Assembly: GCF_036226685.1 (NCBI RefSeq)
Contig: NZ_CP109009.1
Coordinates: 7,405,501-7,469,500 of the forward strand
Length of the DNA: 64,000 nt
From: Streptomyces sp. NBC_00690
GTDB taxonomy: Bacteria > Actinomycetota > Actinomycetes > Streptomycetales > Streptomycetaceae
Direction of reading: 5' to 3'
A program made the translations under genes and the position numbers. The notes beneath the pieces are model-generated. The model searched no databases, had not been told where the DNA came from, and worked only from the letters and a program-made list of their open reading frames with translations. This document shows, in pieces, positions 16,887 to 25,183 of this stretch; within the stretch, counting starts at the first letter, position 1; each line of letters begins with the position of its first letter.

Positions 16887-18433
16887 CGGTCCGACACCTC
16901 CTCCTGTTGGGGCACCGCGGGCTTGACGGTTCCGGTGGCGTCCTCGGTGTCGAGGGTGCGGTCGACATCGGCCATGTCGGGCATGGTGAGCCCGGCGACA
17001 CCGCGGCGGGCCAGTAGGTACGCGAAGTACACGGCGCCGATGGCGAACAGCACGAGGACGTACAGCCACGGGTCGCGGAAGGACTCGTCGCGGAAGATCA
17101 GCAACTCGTAGACGAGCCAGACGGAGGCGGTCACGATGACGGGGATCTCCCAACGACCCAGCGAGAAGCCCTGGGTCGGCGGCAGCGACTTGCGCTTGAC
17201 GATGTACATCAGCACGGTGCCGGCGTAGATGATCGCGGGCAACAGGGTGGCTGCGGAGAAGAGGGAGAACAAGGCGTCCGTGGACATCGCGAACGATGCC
17301 AGCACCAGTTCGCCCACCACGAAGATGAACAGCGTGGCGTTGAGCGGGGTGCCCCGGGAGACGTTGATCTTCCGCAGGGACTGCCAGCCGGGGAAGCGCT
17401 CGTCGCGGGACATCGCCCAGACCAGGCGCGTACCGCTCATGGTGATCACCAGACCGCAGGAGAAGATCGAGACCACGACGAGGACCAGCAGGGCCTTGCC
17501 GACGCCCGACCCGAGGACCGCGGTGATCACGGTGGCCACCGGGGTGGCCGACTCGGCGAGCTTCACCGGGTCCTCGATGAGTGCGGTCACCGCGATCAGG
17601 AAGAGGAAGCCGAGGACACCGAGGGAGAGGACGGCCTGCACCATCGCCTTGGGGATCACCCGGGCGGGGTCACGGGTCTCCTCGGCGAGGTTGGCCGCGG
17701 ACTCGAAGCCGACGATGGTGAATGCGCCGAGGAGGAACGCCAACGCGAACGGGCCGACCTCACCGGCCGAGCCGAGGCTGTAGTAGCCGGCCTCCGCCAC
17801 GGGAGCAGCCTGGAAGAGCGTGGAGAAGTCCAGCTTGCCGGCGACCGCGCCGACGACGAACAGCAGTACGGTCAGCCCGATCATGCCGATCAGCTGGATT
17901 GTCACGGCGGTCTTGTTGACCTGATGTGTCAGCCGGGTGGACAGCGCGACCAGGACCGCCTGGACGAGGATCACAACGGCGGTGATCGCCCACGCGTTCT
18001 CCTGCGTTCCCTGGTACTGGAGGAGTTCAGGGAGGATCGTCGCCGCGATGGTGTAGTCGACGGCGACGACGACCACACCGAGGAAGGAGAAGGAGATCCA
18101 GCCCATGATCCAACCCCATACGGGGTTCACCAGGCGGGAGACCCACTGGTAGGCGTATCCGCTGATGGGGATGCGGGCGGCGAGGGCGCCGAAGACGAGC
18201 GCCACGGAGAGTTGGCCGATGACCGCGATGGGCCAGGCGAATATCCCGCGCGGGCCGGAGCTGTTGAGCACCGATCCGTAGGTGGTGAAGATGCCGGTGG
18301 CGATCGACACAAAGCCGAAGGCCATGGCGAAGGAGGCGTAGCGGGTGAGCTCCCGCTTCATCTCCTTCTTTTCGTCCGGTGCGCCTGCGCCGGGTCTGGC
18401 GCCGTCGGTGTCCACTGACTCATGGGTGGCCAT
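16883..18433 (-). CDS. APC-superfamily permease (amino acid/amine transporter)
   Basis: A 516-residue inner-membrane transporter with about 12 hydrophobic segments between residues 30 and 480. A charged N-terminus ends in MKRELTRYASFAMAFGFVSIATGIF (the APC helix-1 glycine-rich break), and GFESAANLAEETRDPARVIPKA is the conserved GxES/EE motif of amino-acid permeases. The acidic tail is cytoplasmic. It is co-transcribed with the kinase and two flavoproteins, so it should import their substrate. An APC carrier instead of a GlpF channel suggests an amine or amino-alcohol substrate rather than glycerol. ATG chosen at MATHESVD with AGGG about ten bases upstream; the longer open frame adds 16 unlikely residues. 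Confidence 0.88.
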   Translation of the reverse strand: MATHESVDTDGARPGAGAPDEKKEMKRELTRYASFAMAFGFVSIATGIFTTYGSVLNSSGPRGIFAWPIAVIGQLSVALVFGALAARIPISGYAYQWVSRLVNPVWGWIMGWISFSFLGVVVVAVDYTIAATILPELLQYQGTQENAWAITAVVILVQAVLVALSTRLTHQVNKTAVTIQLIGMIGLTVLLFVVGAVAGKLDFSTLFQAAPVAEAGYYSLGSAGEVGPFALAFLLGAFTIVGFESAANLAEETRDPARVIPKAMVQAVLSLGVLGFLFLIAVTALIEDPVKLAESATPVATVITAVLGSGVGKALLVLVVVSIFSCGLVITMSGTRLVWAMSRDERFPGWQSLRKINVSRGTPLNATLFIFVVGELVLASFAMSTDALFSLFSAATLLPAIIYAGTVLMYIVKRKSLPPTQGFSLGRWEIPVIVTASVWLVYELLIFRDESFRDPWLYVLVLFAIGAVYFAYLLARRGVAGLTMPDMADVDRTLDTEDATGTVKPAVPQQEEVSDR

Positions 18434-18514
18434 AGGAGTGATCCCTTTCGAAACCCTGCTCGCTGGGAGGGTGGAAAACAATCGGTATGTACCGTACGGG
18501 GGTGAAGGTGGCGC

Positions 18515-19288
18515 TCACGCCACCACGACCTCGCATCCGGTGTCTTTCACGGCCGCGGTGATGTCGTCCTCGGCCGCCGTGTCGGTGATGACCCCCGTGA
18601 GGTCCCCGAACCCGCAGATGCGATGTCCGGCGACCCGTCCCCACTTGCTGCCGTCCGCCAGTACGTAGGTACGGGCGCTGCACGACAGGATTTGCTTCTT
18701 GGTGGCGATCTCCTCGAAGTGGAAATCGGTCACACCGGCGGTTTGGTCGATGCCACCGGAACCAAGGAAGGCCAGGTCAGGGTAGATATCCGCGAAGAAC
18801 TGCACGGTCTGCGGCCCGGAACACACCAGATCTCCCGCGCGCAGTCGCCCGCCGGGCAGCAGTACCGAGACCTGGGGCAGTACGGAGACCACCTGGGCCA
18901 CCAGGAGCGAGGGGGTGGCGATCGTGCCCCGGAAGTCCAGCGGGAGGGCCCGTGCGATCTCCACGGCTGTCGTCCCCACGTCGATCACCACGGTCATCCC
19001 GGGCAGGGCGAGCTTGGCCGCTGCCTTGCCGATGGCCGCTTTGGCGAGGGTCTGCGACTCGGAGCGGTCGGCGAACGACGCCTCCTCACCGCTGACCCCC
19101 TGCACCACCGCGAACGACGCTGCCCCACCGCGCACTCTCCGCAGGGCACCGCGCTTCTCCATCTGCCCGAGGTCCCGACGCACGGTCTCCACGGAGACGT
19201 GCAACTGCTCGGCGAGATCCTCGCTGCTGATGGTGCCGACACGGTCCACCACGGCGGAGATCCGCCGATGTCGTTCTGCGGGAAGCAT
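18515..19288 (-). CDS. DeoR/GlpR-family transcriptional repressor
   Basis: A 257-residue regulator. The N-terminal winged helix (MLPAERHRRISAVVDRVGTISSEDLAEQLHVSVETVRRDLGQME, DeoR signature) is followed by a DeoRC sugar-phosphate sensor domain (VIDVGTTAVEIARAL, FLGSGGID, YVLADGSKWG). GlpR-like members are released from DNA by a sugar or polyol phosphate, here presumably the kinase product. The gene is first in the operon, 81 bases before the permease, with AGGAG seven bases before the ATG. Three CGAAAA repeats immediately upstream are candidate binding sites, implying autoregulation and control of the whole operon. Confidence 0.9.
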   Translation of the reverse strand: MLPAERHRRISAVVDRVGTISSEDLAEQLHVSVETVRRDLGQMEKRGALRRVRGGAASFAVVQGVSGEEASFADRSESQTLAKAAIGKAAAKLALPGMTVVIDVGTTAVEIARALPLDFRGTIATPSLLVAQVVSVLPQVSVLLPGGRLRAGDLVCSGPQTVQFFADIYPDLAFLGSGGIDQTAGVTDFHFEEIATKKQILSCSARTYVLADGSKWGRVAGHRICGFGDLTGVITDTAAEDDITAAVKDTGCEVVVA

Positions 19289-19310
19289 CACTGACTCCTG
19301 ATCGCCATCG

Positions 19311-19381
19311 CCCGAAAATGACCGGGCATGACTGGAAGTGTGGATTGCTGCCCGAAAACCGTCAAGAGGTAGGGCGAAAAT
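19311..19381 (-). promoter_or_regulatory. three CGAAAA-type repeats upstream of the DeoR operon
   Basis: CCCGAAAAT at 19311-19319, CCCGAAAAC at 19351-19359 and GGCGAAAAT at 19373-19381 are direct repeats with 40 and 22 bases between equivalent positions. On the minus strand they read ATTTTCGG-like, resembling GlpR half-sites (TTTTCG core) known from proteobacteria. Their position 20-95 bases before the repressor start fits an operator. Confidence 0.5.
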
Positions 19382-19789
19382 CACCCGTACTGGGGTGAAG
19401 GGTGATCGAGTCCGATCGCGAGGCAGGGTGGTGCCTGCTGTGGCTACCCAGCCCTGGGGCCGGGGACTCGTCCAGCTGGATGCTGCGGCCCTTGTCTCCG
19501 TTGCCTTGTGCTGCGGGGACGGCGGCTGATGCACCGAGCCTCGGGCTCGACGGCTCGGGCCGGGGTCGCGTCATGGCACCCTGCCGTCCGGATGGGAGCG
19601 CCGGTGATGCGCATCCGCGCAGAGCGCGACCTGCTGCTGATGGATCGACCGGTTCGAAGGCAACGGCGAGACGAGCCGGCATGACGCGAACATCGGGCGG
19701 AACACTCCCGGTGCCTCGACTTCACCAGTCGGATAGGGGCGCGATGCACGATTTCAGAGATTCCGACTCGTCAAGTGATACGGCGAGGG
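19382..19789. other. intergenic stretch, no gene recognised
   Basis: About 400 bases between the DeoR operon promoter and a small hypothetical gene. Open frames here are Ser/Arg/Pro-rich and lack a plausible start or family features, so I treat them as non-coding. No terminator hairpin or repeat stood out. Confidence 0.4.
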
Positions 19790-20125
19790 TCAGCCCCTCA
19801 GGGGGTCACCATCAGAGGGTCCGCCAAGCTTTTCTGCGAGGACGCTCGGCCAGCCCTCGTGTTCAAGCCCGGTACCCAACAGGAGATCCCGCCAGTCCCA
19901 GGTTGCCGTCTCCAGGGTCTCCTCAAGGTCATCACCCTCTCGGTGGAGGAGGATGACCGCGCCAAGGAATCGTGCGTGCCCTTCGATCACTCCGTATCCA
20001 CGCTCCATCTCAGCTGCACTGAGGGTGGATGCATTGATGGCCGTGATCACCTCGGCGACTCTGGATCGCTGGCTCTCAGTGAACTCGTGCTCAAACACCG
20101 TCGCGAGCCACTCAGGCAAGTCCAT
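19790..20125 (-). CDS. hypothetical protein, small acidic helical
   Basis: A 111-residue acidic protein that I do not recognise. It starts MDLPEWLATVFEHEFTESQRSRV and contains amphipathic helices (FTESQRSRVAEVITAINA, WDWRDLLLGTGLEHEGWPSVLAEKL). Residue composition and third-position G/C bias look like a real gene. No signal peptide or membrane segment is present. No clear ribosome binding site precedes the ATG, so initiation may be leaderless. It stands alone, flanked by long intergenic sequence on both sides, which hints at an accessory gene. Confidence 0.6.
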   Translation of the reverse strand: MDLPEWLATVFEHEFTESQRSRVAEVITAINASTLSAAEMERGYGVIEGHARFLGAVILLHREGDDLEETLETATWDWRDLLLGTGLEHEGWPSVLAEKLGGPSDGDPLRG

Positions 20126-20374
20126 CTGCGCACACCAACTTTACTTGGCTAAGGGAGGGGGCATCGGGTTGCATACGGATCGGTCTTCGCTGGAGAACGT
20201 ACACCGACCTTCACGGCAGCATGGGCGTGAGGCCGCGCGCACCATAGGAGAGCGCAGGGGCAAGTGTTCAACGCATGTTCGGTGAATCGATCGCCCCCAC
20301 CAACCACACCCGCAAGCGCCTTCGCCCCGCTTCTCCGCAAGGCCGTTGGAGGCCGCACATCGCCTGACCGAACC
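20126..20374. other. intergenic stretch before the luciferase-like gene terminator
   Basis: About 250 bases that include the promoter region of the hypothetical gene. No open frame here has coding character and no RNA motif was recognised. Confidence 0.4.
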
Positions 20375-20404
20375 GCCCGGCACGCACGAGGGTGCGTGCC
20401 GGGC
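20375..20404 (-). terminator. intrinsic hairpin after the luciferase-like gene
   Basis: A perfect 13-bp stem GCCCGGCACGCAC/GTGCGTGCCGGGC with loop GAGG, about 50 bases beyond the minus-strand stop. It has no T tract, as is common for Streptomyces terminators. Confidence 0.75.
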
Positions 20405-20455
20405 CCTTCGGGTGTAGTGGGACGTCGGATCGATGGGTGCCCGGTACGGCTGCTA

Positions 20456-21388
20456 CTACGGCCGTTCGGCGGCGAGTTCGCCGAGCAGTGACCAGGTGCG
20501 GTGCCGGTCGGCGTCCCCGGCGATCTCCGTACTTGCGAACACGACCTCCGTCGCCCCGGCGTCCAGATAGCGCTGGACCTCCGCCCGTACCGTCTCCTCG
20601 TTTCCGATCGCGGTCACGTCCACGGCGCTCTTGGCACCGGAGAGTTCGATCACCCGTGCGTAGGACGGAATCTGCTCGTAGAAGGCGAGTCGTTCGGCGG
20701 CTCGGGCCCGTACGGACTCGACATCGTCGGTGACCACCCCGTTCACGAAGGCCACGATCCTGGGCGCCGGACGACCGGCCGCCGCGGCAGCAGCCGTGAC
20801 CGCCGGCACGATGTGCTCGGCCAGGGCACGGGGTCCGGCCAGATAGGGCAGGATCCCGTCCGCCAGCTCAGCGCTGACCCGCAGCGCCTGGGGACCCATG
20901 GCGGCCACGAGCAGCGGTACGCCCGTCGTGGCTCCGGGCACCCGGGCCGGGAGCGGGGTGGCCGCGCTGATCAGTTCACCCCGGAAGTCGCTGGTGCCGG
21001 TCTCGATCAGCTGACGCAGGACCACCAGGAACTCACGCAGTCGGGCGATGGGCCGTTCGAAGGGGATGCCCATACCGTCCTCGGTCAGCAGTCGCGTACC
21101 GAGTGCGAGCCCGAGGTGGTAGCGACCGTGCGTGGCCGCCTGGGCGGTGAGTGCTTGGCCGGAGACCACCAGCGGATGGCGCCCGAAGACGGGGATCGCG
21201 GCCGTCCCCACCTGGAGACCGGGTACTTCCCGTCCGACGATCGCCGCCAGTTGGGGCGAGTCGATGCCGAAGCCCTGCCCGAACCATGCGGAACGGAGCC
21301 CCGCCGTTTCGGCCTCCGCGGCTAACCGGACGGTGGCGTCGACTTGGTTGTCGGAATCGATGGCGTTGAGAGCCACTCCCACATTCAT
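20456..21388 (-). CDS. LLM-class (luciferase-like) flavin/F420-dependent oxidoreductase, contains a TTA codon
   Basis: A 310-residue TIM-barrel enzyme of the bacterial luciferase superfamily. Seen: MNVGVALNAI (first strand), LRSAWFGQGFGIDSPQLAAIVG, VGTAAIPVFGRHPLVVSGQALT, GRYHLGLALGT, a core GVPLLVAAMGPQALRVSAELADG, and a C-terminal TEVVFASTEI barrel strand. The pattern is closest to mycobacterial-type F420-dependent members rather than FMNH2 monooxygenases, but cofactor choice is inference. Codon 22 is TTA (plus strand 21323-21325), suggesting bldA-dependent, late expression. It is monocistronic with its own terminator. The substrate is unknown. Confidence 0.82.
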   Translation of the reverse strand: MNVGVALNAIDSDNQVDATVRLAAEAETAGLRSAWFGQGFGIDSPQLAAIVGREVPGLQVGTAAIPVFGRHPLVVSGQALTAQAATHGRYHLGLALGTRLLTEDGMGIPFERPIARLREFLVVLRQLIETGTSDFRGELISAATPLPARVPGATTGVPLLVAAMGPQALRVSAELADGILPYLAGPRALAEHIVPAVTAAAAAAGRPAPRIVAFVNGVVTDDVESVRARAAERLAFYEQIPSYARVIELSGAKSAVDVTAIGNEETVRAEVQRYLDAGATEVVFASTEIAGDADRHRTWSLLGELAAERP

Positions 21389-21537
21389 ATCTGCCTGGAA
21401 CTAAAGGAGTTGGAGCTCTATTCCGGTTCATTTATGACAAACATGTTTCCACCGCAGCCGCAGCCAGACCGCCCCATGCCCTGAAGGGAGGGCGCGACAC
21501 GCCCTCGACTGTCAGACCCTGCTGGTAGAACGCGACC

Positions 21538-22014
21538 ATGGACACGTTGACACTCACACCTTCCGCGCTGGAGGCATTCGTCGTTCGGGCCAAGGCCGCC
21601 ACCTATGTCGGAGGTACCGGCAAGGTCGCCCCGGCCCGAACCGCCTCACACGATCTGGAGTACCGAGAGGGCGAGCTGGCCTATCGGGACAGCTACTTCG
21701 GCGGTACGGACTTCCTGGGGCAGGAGACCGTGCACCACGCGGACCGGCCCGTGTGGGGGATGAACTACTACGGATATCTCCTGAGCGACGACATCGACGC
21801 CCATACCGCGGGCGAGACGATCAAGGCGGCTCTGACGGAGCTGTACCACCAGAACAGATTCCTCGGCGGCTTCCGCCAGACCGTCGCCGGGCTGTCGTAC
21901 GTCGATGAGAACACCGGCGACGTGCTGCGCTTCCAAGGCGTTGAGCACATCACCACGGCCGCGGGAGTCCGAGCCTATGAACTGCGCTACCACGGAGGCC
22001 GAGTGCTGGACTGA
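21538..22014 (+). CDS. DUF5680 domain protein
   Basis: A 158-residue cytosolic protein. The order LEAFVVRAKAATYVG, SHDLEYREGELAYRDSYFGGTDFLGQE, VWGMNYYG and an aromatic central strand pair matches the DUF5680 family, often annotated beside XRE-type helix-turn-helix proteins and of unknown function. The YRDSYFGG(T/S)xFxGQE block is the family signature. The ATG lies a few bases after AACGCGACC, with no strong ribosome binding site. It is divergent from the luciferase-like gene and followed by about 250 bases without a gene. Confidence 0.75.
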   Translation: MDTLTLTPSALEAFVVRAKAATYVGGTGKVAPARTASHDLEYREGELAYRDSYFGGTDFLGQETVHHADRPVWGMNYYGYLLSDDIDAHTAGETIKAALTELYHQNRFLGGFRQTVAGLSYVDENTGDVLRFQGVEHITTAAGVRAYELRYHGGRVLD

Positions 22015-22263
22015 GGACCGGTAGCGAAGCCGTGCGGGCGTGGCAGGACCCATGCGTCGTACGGCCGCCACGTCCATGAGGGTGGCGGATGGACGGCACA
22101 TCGACGGCGGGGCGGGGAAGCTCGATGGAGGCTCTCCGGCCGGCCGTCGCCTCGTCAACCCGTCCGCCCGCCGTCATTCGATCCGTTGACTGACCAATCC
22201 GCCTGGCCGTTGGCTCCGAATGCCGAGTGTGAGCAGGTTCTGCCCGTCGAGAGGAGCGCAGTC

Positions 22264-22341
22264 ATGACAGACCGCCTTCCTCCCAGCACCAGACGGCTCG
22301 CAGCCTGCCGAAGAACTCGACATCTCATGGAGTTTCGATGA
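22264..22341 (+). CDS. 25-codon leader ORF coupled to the fasciclin gene
   Basis: A strong ribosome binding site (GAGGAG, seven bases before ATG) precedes a 25-residue Arg-rich ORF beginning MTDRLPPSTRRLAACRR, with seven arginines including two AGA codons. Its TGA overlaps the fasciclin ATG as ATGA, the arrangement used for translational coupling. The fasciclin start itself has only a weak GGAG. It could be a regulatory leader peptide or simply a ribosome-loading site. No homologue is claimed. Confidence 0.5.
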   Translation: MTDRLPPSTRRLAACRRTRHLMEFR

Positions 22342-22991
22342 ACGCCCTCCGCTTCCGCCGCACCGCCGTCGCCGTCGCCGCCGTGACCGTCCTGCCGTTC
22401 GCCCTGGCAGCCTGTTCGGATTCGGGCAAGGACACGTCCGCCGATTCCGCGACCGAGGCGAGCAAGGATGACTCGCAGCCCCAGGAATCCGCCGCGCCCG
22501 ATGACGCGGCGGCGGGCGACCAGCCGTTCGGCACCGCCTGCGCCTCCGTCCCGAAGCAGGGGTCGGGCTCCTTCGACGGGATGTCCAAGGACCCCGTCGC
22601 CACGGCCGCCTCGAACAACCCCGCGCTGTCGACCCTTGTTGCCGCAGTCAAGCAGGCCGGCCTGGTCGACACCCTCAACAACGCCCAGGGGATCACCGTC
22701 TTCGCACCCACGAACGACGCCTTCGCGAAGATCCCGAAGGCCGACCTCGACAAGGTGCTCGCGGACAAGGCCATGCTGACGAAGATCCTCACCTACCACG
22801 TCGTCGGCCAGGGCGTGACCCCCGCGCAGTTGGAGAACGGCACCTTCGAAACCCTCCAGAAGGGGAAGATCACCGCCACCGGCTCCGGTGAGGCGTACAC
22901 GGTCAACAACACCTCCAAGGTGGTCTGCGGCAATGTGAAGACCGCCAACGCGACCGTCTACATCGTCGACACCGTACTGATGCCCAAGTAG
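22338..22991 (+). CDS. fasciclin (FAS1) domain lipoprotein
   Basis: A 217-residue surface lipoprotein. The signal peptide ends in a lipobox FALAAC with Cys26 as the lipidation site. A Ser/Asp/Glu-rich linker (about 27-60) follows. Then comes one FAS1 domain with SGSFDGMSKDPVATAASNNPALSTLVAAVKQAGL, the H1 motif ITVFAPTNDAF and the H2-region LTYHVV. FAS1 domains mediate adhesion or matrix interactions. In actinomycetes such proteins are often abundant exported lipoproteins of unclear role. Expression is probably coupled to the preceding mini-ORF by the ATGA overlap. A strong hairpin follows the stop. Confidence 0.88.
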   Translation: MNALRFRRTAVAVAAVTVLPFALAACSDSGKDTSADSATEASKDDSQPQESAAPDDAAAGDQPFGTACASVPKQGSGSFDGMSKDPVATAASNNPALSTLVAAVKQAGLVDTLNNAQGITVFAPTNDAFAKIPKADLDKVLADKAMLTKILTYHVVGQGVTPAQLENGTFETLQKGKITATGSGEAYTVNNTSKVVCGNVKTANATVYIVDTVLMPK

Positions 22992-23016
22992 TTCGCATCC
23001 GGGTGATGAGCGCTTC

Positions 23017-23062
23017 GGAGGTGGGTCCTCGATCACTCCACGGTGATCCAGGACCCACCTCC
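23017..23062. terminator. bidirectional terminator hairpin between fasciclin and DUF4394 genes
   Basis: Outer stem GGAGGTGGGTCCT/AGGACCCACCTCC (13 bp, perfect) extended by an inner ATCAC/GTGAT stem. It lies 26 bases after the fasciclin stop and serves the convergent DUF4394 gene from the other side. Confidence 0.85.
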
Positions 23063-23206
23063 GTACCGCCATGGCCTCTTCGCGCCGCGCTCCCGAACGG
23101 ACCCCCTGAACGGGCCGATGGCCCGGCCCCGGCTCCACCGTGGGTGCACCCCAAGCCGAGGCCGAGGCCAGCCCGCCGACACCGCTTGGCTGTTGAAGCG
23201 GGGACG

Positions 23207-24079
23207 CTAGCTCTGGTCGAGTGGCAGGGCGATGTCAGTGACCTGTCGATCGGCGGGGAAGGAACCGAGACTGCGGGTCGCGCCGGTCAGTAGATTGACC
23301 TCGTAGAGGCGGTGGGTGCTGCCGCTGCGCAGGGTGGCGAAACCATGGTTCGTGCCCTGTGTGGGGGCGAAGTAGATGTCGAATCCAGCGCTGGGGTCGG
23401 CATGGATGCCGAGCCCTCCCGTGGGGGCAAGGGTGCCGGCGTTGGCCGGTGACTGGAGGGAGACTCGATCGGCCAGGGTGTCGATGTCGAACAGGGTCGT
23501 GGCGGTCGCGGTGTTCAGGTCGTTGTTGGTGTATGCGGCCCCGGTGATTCCCTTGGCGGTGGTGGGCGGCACCGTCGGATTGGTGAGTACTCCATCGACA
23601 ACGGTACCGAGCGTTCCCGTGGTGTCGTTGATGTTGTGACGCAGGTTCTGTCCGGTGTCACTCACCACCCGGAGCCGGTTGGCGGCCGGGTTGAAGTCCA
23701 CGCCGAACAAGGTCCCGGAGAGCGCGGTCGTGAGCTGTGAGACCTTCACCGCACGCGCGTCGTTGGTGGCGATGGTGTAGATCCCGCCCTGGTCGCCGAC
23801 CCCGTACAGCTTGAGGTTCTGCACCCGGAAGTCGATGCCGACCAACTTGGTGTCTCCCGCCAGCCCGCTGACCGCGCCCACCGAAGTGGCGGCCGACGGC
23901 TTGTCGACACCGAACCGGACCAATCGCTGGTCGGTGGTCAGCCCGTAGGCGACCAGAGCCCCCGGTGCGGCTGTGGTGCGGCTGTGGTGACCCGCTGCCC
24001 CTGACTCTGCGAAGGCGGCTGCGGGGGCGGCAAGAGCCGCGACCAGACAGACGGGGACCGCAACGACGGAGATTCGCAT
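23207..24079 (-). CDS. secreted DUF4394 protein
   Basis: A 290-residue exported protein. The signal peptide MRISVVAVPVCLVAALAAPAAAFA is cleaved around residue 24. The mature part is a beta-propeller-like DUF4394 domain with repeated strand patterns (VAYGLTTDQRLVRFG, LVGIDFRVQNLKLYGVG, LFGVDFNPAANRLRVVSDTGQNLRHN, IYFAPTQGTNHGFATL). DUF4394 proteins are secreted and of unknown function. AAGGAG lies seven bases upstream of the ATG, which decides the start against a longer frame. Monocistronic, with a terminator on the 3' side shared with the fasciclin gene. Confidence 0.85.
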   Translation of the reverse strand: MRISVVAVPVCLVAALAAPAAAFAESGAAGHHSRTTAAPGALVAYGLTTDQRLVRFGVDKPSAATSVGAVSGLAGDTKLVGIDFRVQNLKLYGVGDQGGIYTIATNDARAVKVSQLTTALSGTLFGVDFNPAANRLRVVSDTGQNLRHNINDTTGTLGTVVDGVLTNPTVPPTTAKGITGAAYTNNDLNTATATTLFDIDTLADRVSLQSPANAGTLAPTGGLGIHADPSAGFDIYFAPTQGTNHGFATLRSGSTHRLYEVNLLTGATRSLGSFPADRQVTDIALPLDQS

Positions 24080-24383
24080 GCTCGTGCTCCTTGTAGGAGG
24101 TTCGCCCGGAGTGGGCGGTTGTCCGTACAGGGTTCGGAGCAAAGAGCGCGCGAGTTTGGGCAAAACGGTTGGAATCACTCCGATGGCCGTCGTGGGCAGA
24201 CACAAATGGGGCCAGCCGTGGCGATCGCGTGCCTGTATCCCGCACATGGATCGCCCCGGTCCTGCGATGGGCATCGTGGCTCACGCTGTCGTGGTGCGCA
24301 CCGCCGTGGTTGAGGTAGTCGCGAGGAGCATGCGGAGCAGTAGCCCGAGCCCGGCGCCTGCTTCATCAGTGATCCCGAGCAGA
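24080..24383. other. upstream region of the DUF4394 gene, no gene seen
   Basis: About 300 bases between the secreted-protein start and the next terminator hairpin. It should contain the minus-strand promoter of the DUF4394 gene. No clear -35/-10 pair or conserved operator was recognised, and the open frames lack coding character. Confidence 0.4.
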
Positions 24384-24426
24384 GCTCCGCCCCACCCGGC
24401 CGCCGTGCGCACGGGTGGGGCGGAGC
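24384..24426 (-). terminator. intrinsic hairpin after the TIGR03086-type gene
   Basis: A perfect 15-bp stem GCTCCGCCCCACCCG/CGGGTGGGGCGGAGC with a 13-base loop, 68 bases beyond the minus-strand stop. No T tract. Confidence 0.75.
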
Positions 24427-24493
24427 GGTTGTGCGGGCGAGCAAGTCGCCGGTGGGGACTACCGGGCCCCTGCGCTACCAGGAATCGGCCGAT

Positions 24494-25084
24494 TCAGCCG
24501 TGGGAACGGTCGGGCACCTCCCGGCCCAACCACGCAGCCAGCCGGTCGTAGGCATCAGCCCCCACGGGTGCCTCGCGTACGGCACCGAAGGGCACCGGGC
24601 CGCCACGGTTGGCGGCAGGGAGTGCGTCGTGGGCGATGGGAATGACCGCTTCGGCGAGCACGGGATCCAACTGCACCGGTCGGCCGAGGGCCTCGGAGAG
24701 GTCCCAGCTGTGCACCACGGTCTCCAGAAGGGCGAAACCCACCATCGCATCCCCGGGGGTCTCCTCGGCCCAGGGCGAAGAGACGGTCGAGCCCAACTTC
24801 GCATCGTCCGACCACGCCTCACCGAAGCGTTGGTGCGCGCCCCGGTACGATCCGAGCCAGGCGTCGTCGGCGAAGTCCGACACCGGCGGGGGAGCCGACT
24901 TCCAGTCCCCGTTCTCACCGATGTGCGCCATCAAGTACAGCCCGTTCACACTGTGCGAGAGCAGTGCCCGAACGTCGAACTCCGCACAGGGCGTCGGATC
25001 GCCGAGCCGGGACGGTGTCACGGCCTCCAGCAGCGTGGCGAACTGGGCGGCTGCTCGTTCGTACAACGGACGTGGGTCGTTCAT
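24494..25084 (-). CDS. TIGR03086-type DinB-like metal-binding protein
   Basis: A 196-residue four-helix-bundle protein of the DinB/mycothiol-dependent maleylpyruvate isomerase superfamily. Seen: the N-terminal RAAAQFATLLEAVTPSRLGDPTPCAEFDVRALLSHSVNGL (TPC.ewdVr.Lv.Hv signature with the first His ligand), and a later LLETVVHSWDLSEALGRP (second His region). Members bind a divalent metal and many may use mycothiol, but the specific reaction is unknown. It is divergent from a WYL-domain regulator with about 100 bases between starts, so that regulator may control it. Confidence 0.8.
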   Translation of the reverse strand: MNDPRPLYERAAAQFATLLEAVTPSRLGDPTPCAEFDVRALLSHSVNGLYLMAHIGENGDWKSAPPPVSDFADDAWLGSYRGAHQRFGEAWSDDAKLGSTVSSPWAEETPGDAMVGFALLETVVHSWDLSEALGRPVQLDPVLAEAVIPIAHDALPAANRGGPVPFGAVREAPVGADAYDRLAAWLGREVPDRSHG

Positions 25085-25183
25085 CTGGTCGATCTCCTGT
25101 GCATCGGATCAGGTGCTCTGATGCGCGTACCTTCGAGGAGTAACCTGACAACTTCCGTCATGTTTCCCGGAGAGTCTGCGCCC

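Noticed and set aside
19402..19956. 184-codon plus-strand frame
   Set aside because: Ser/Pro/Arg-rich with no ribosome binding site, partly antisense to the small hypothetical gene that looks more coding-like.
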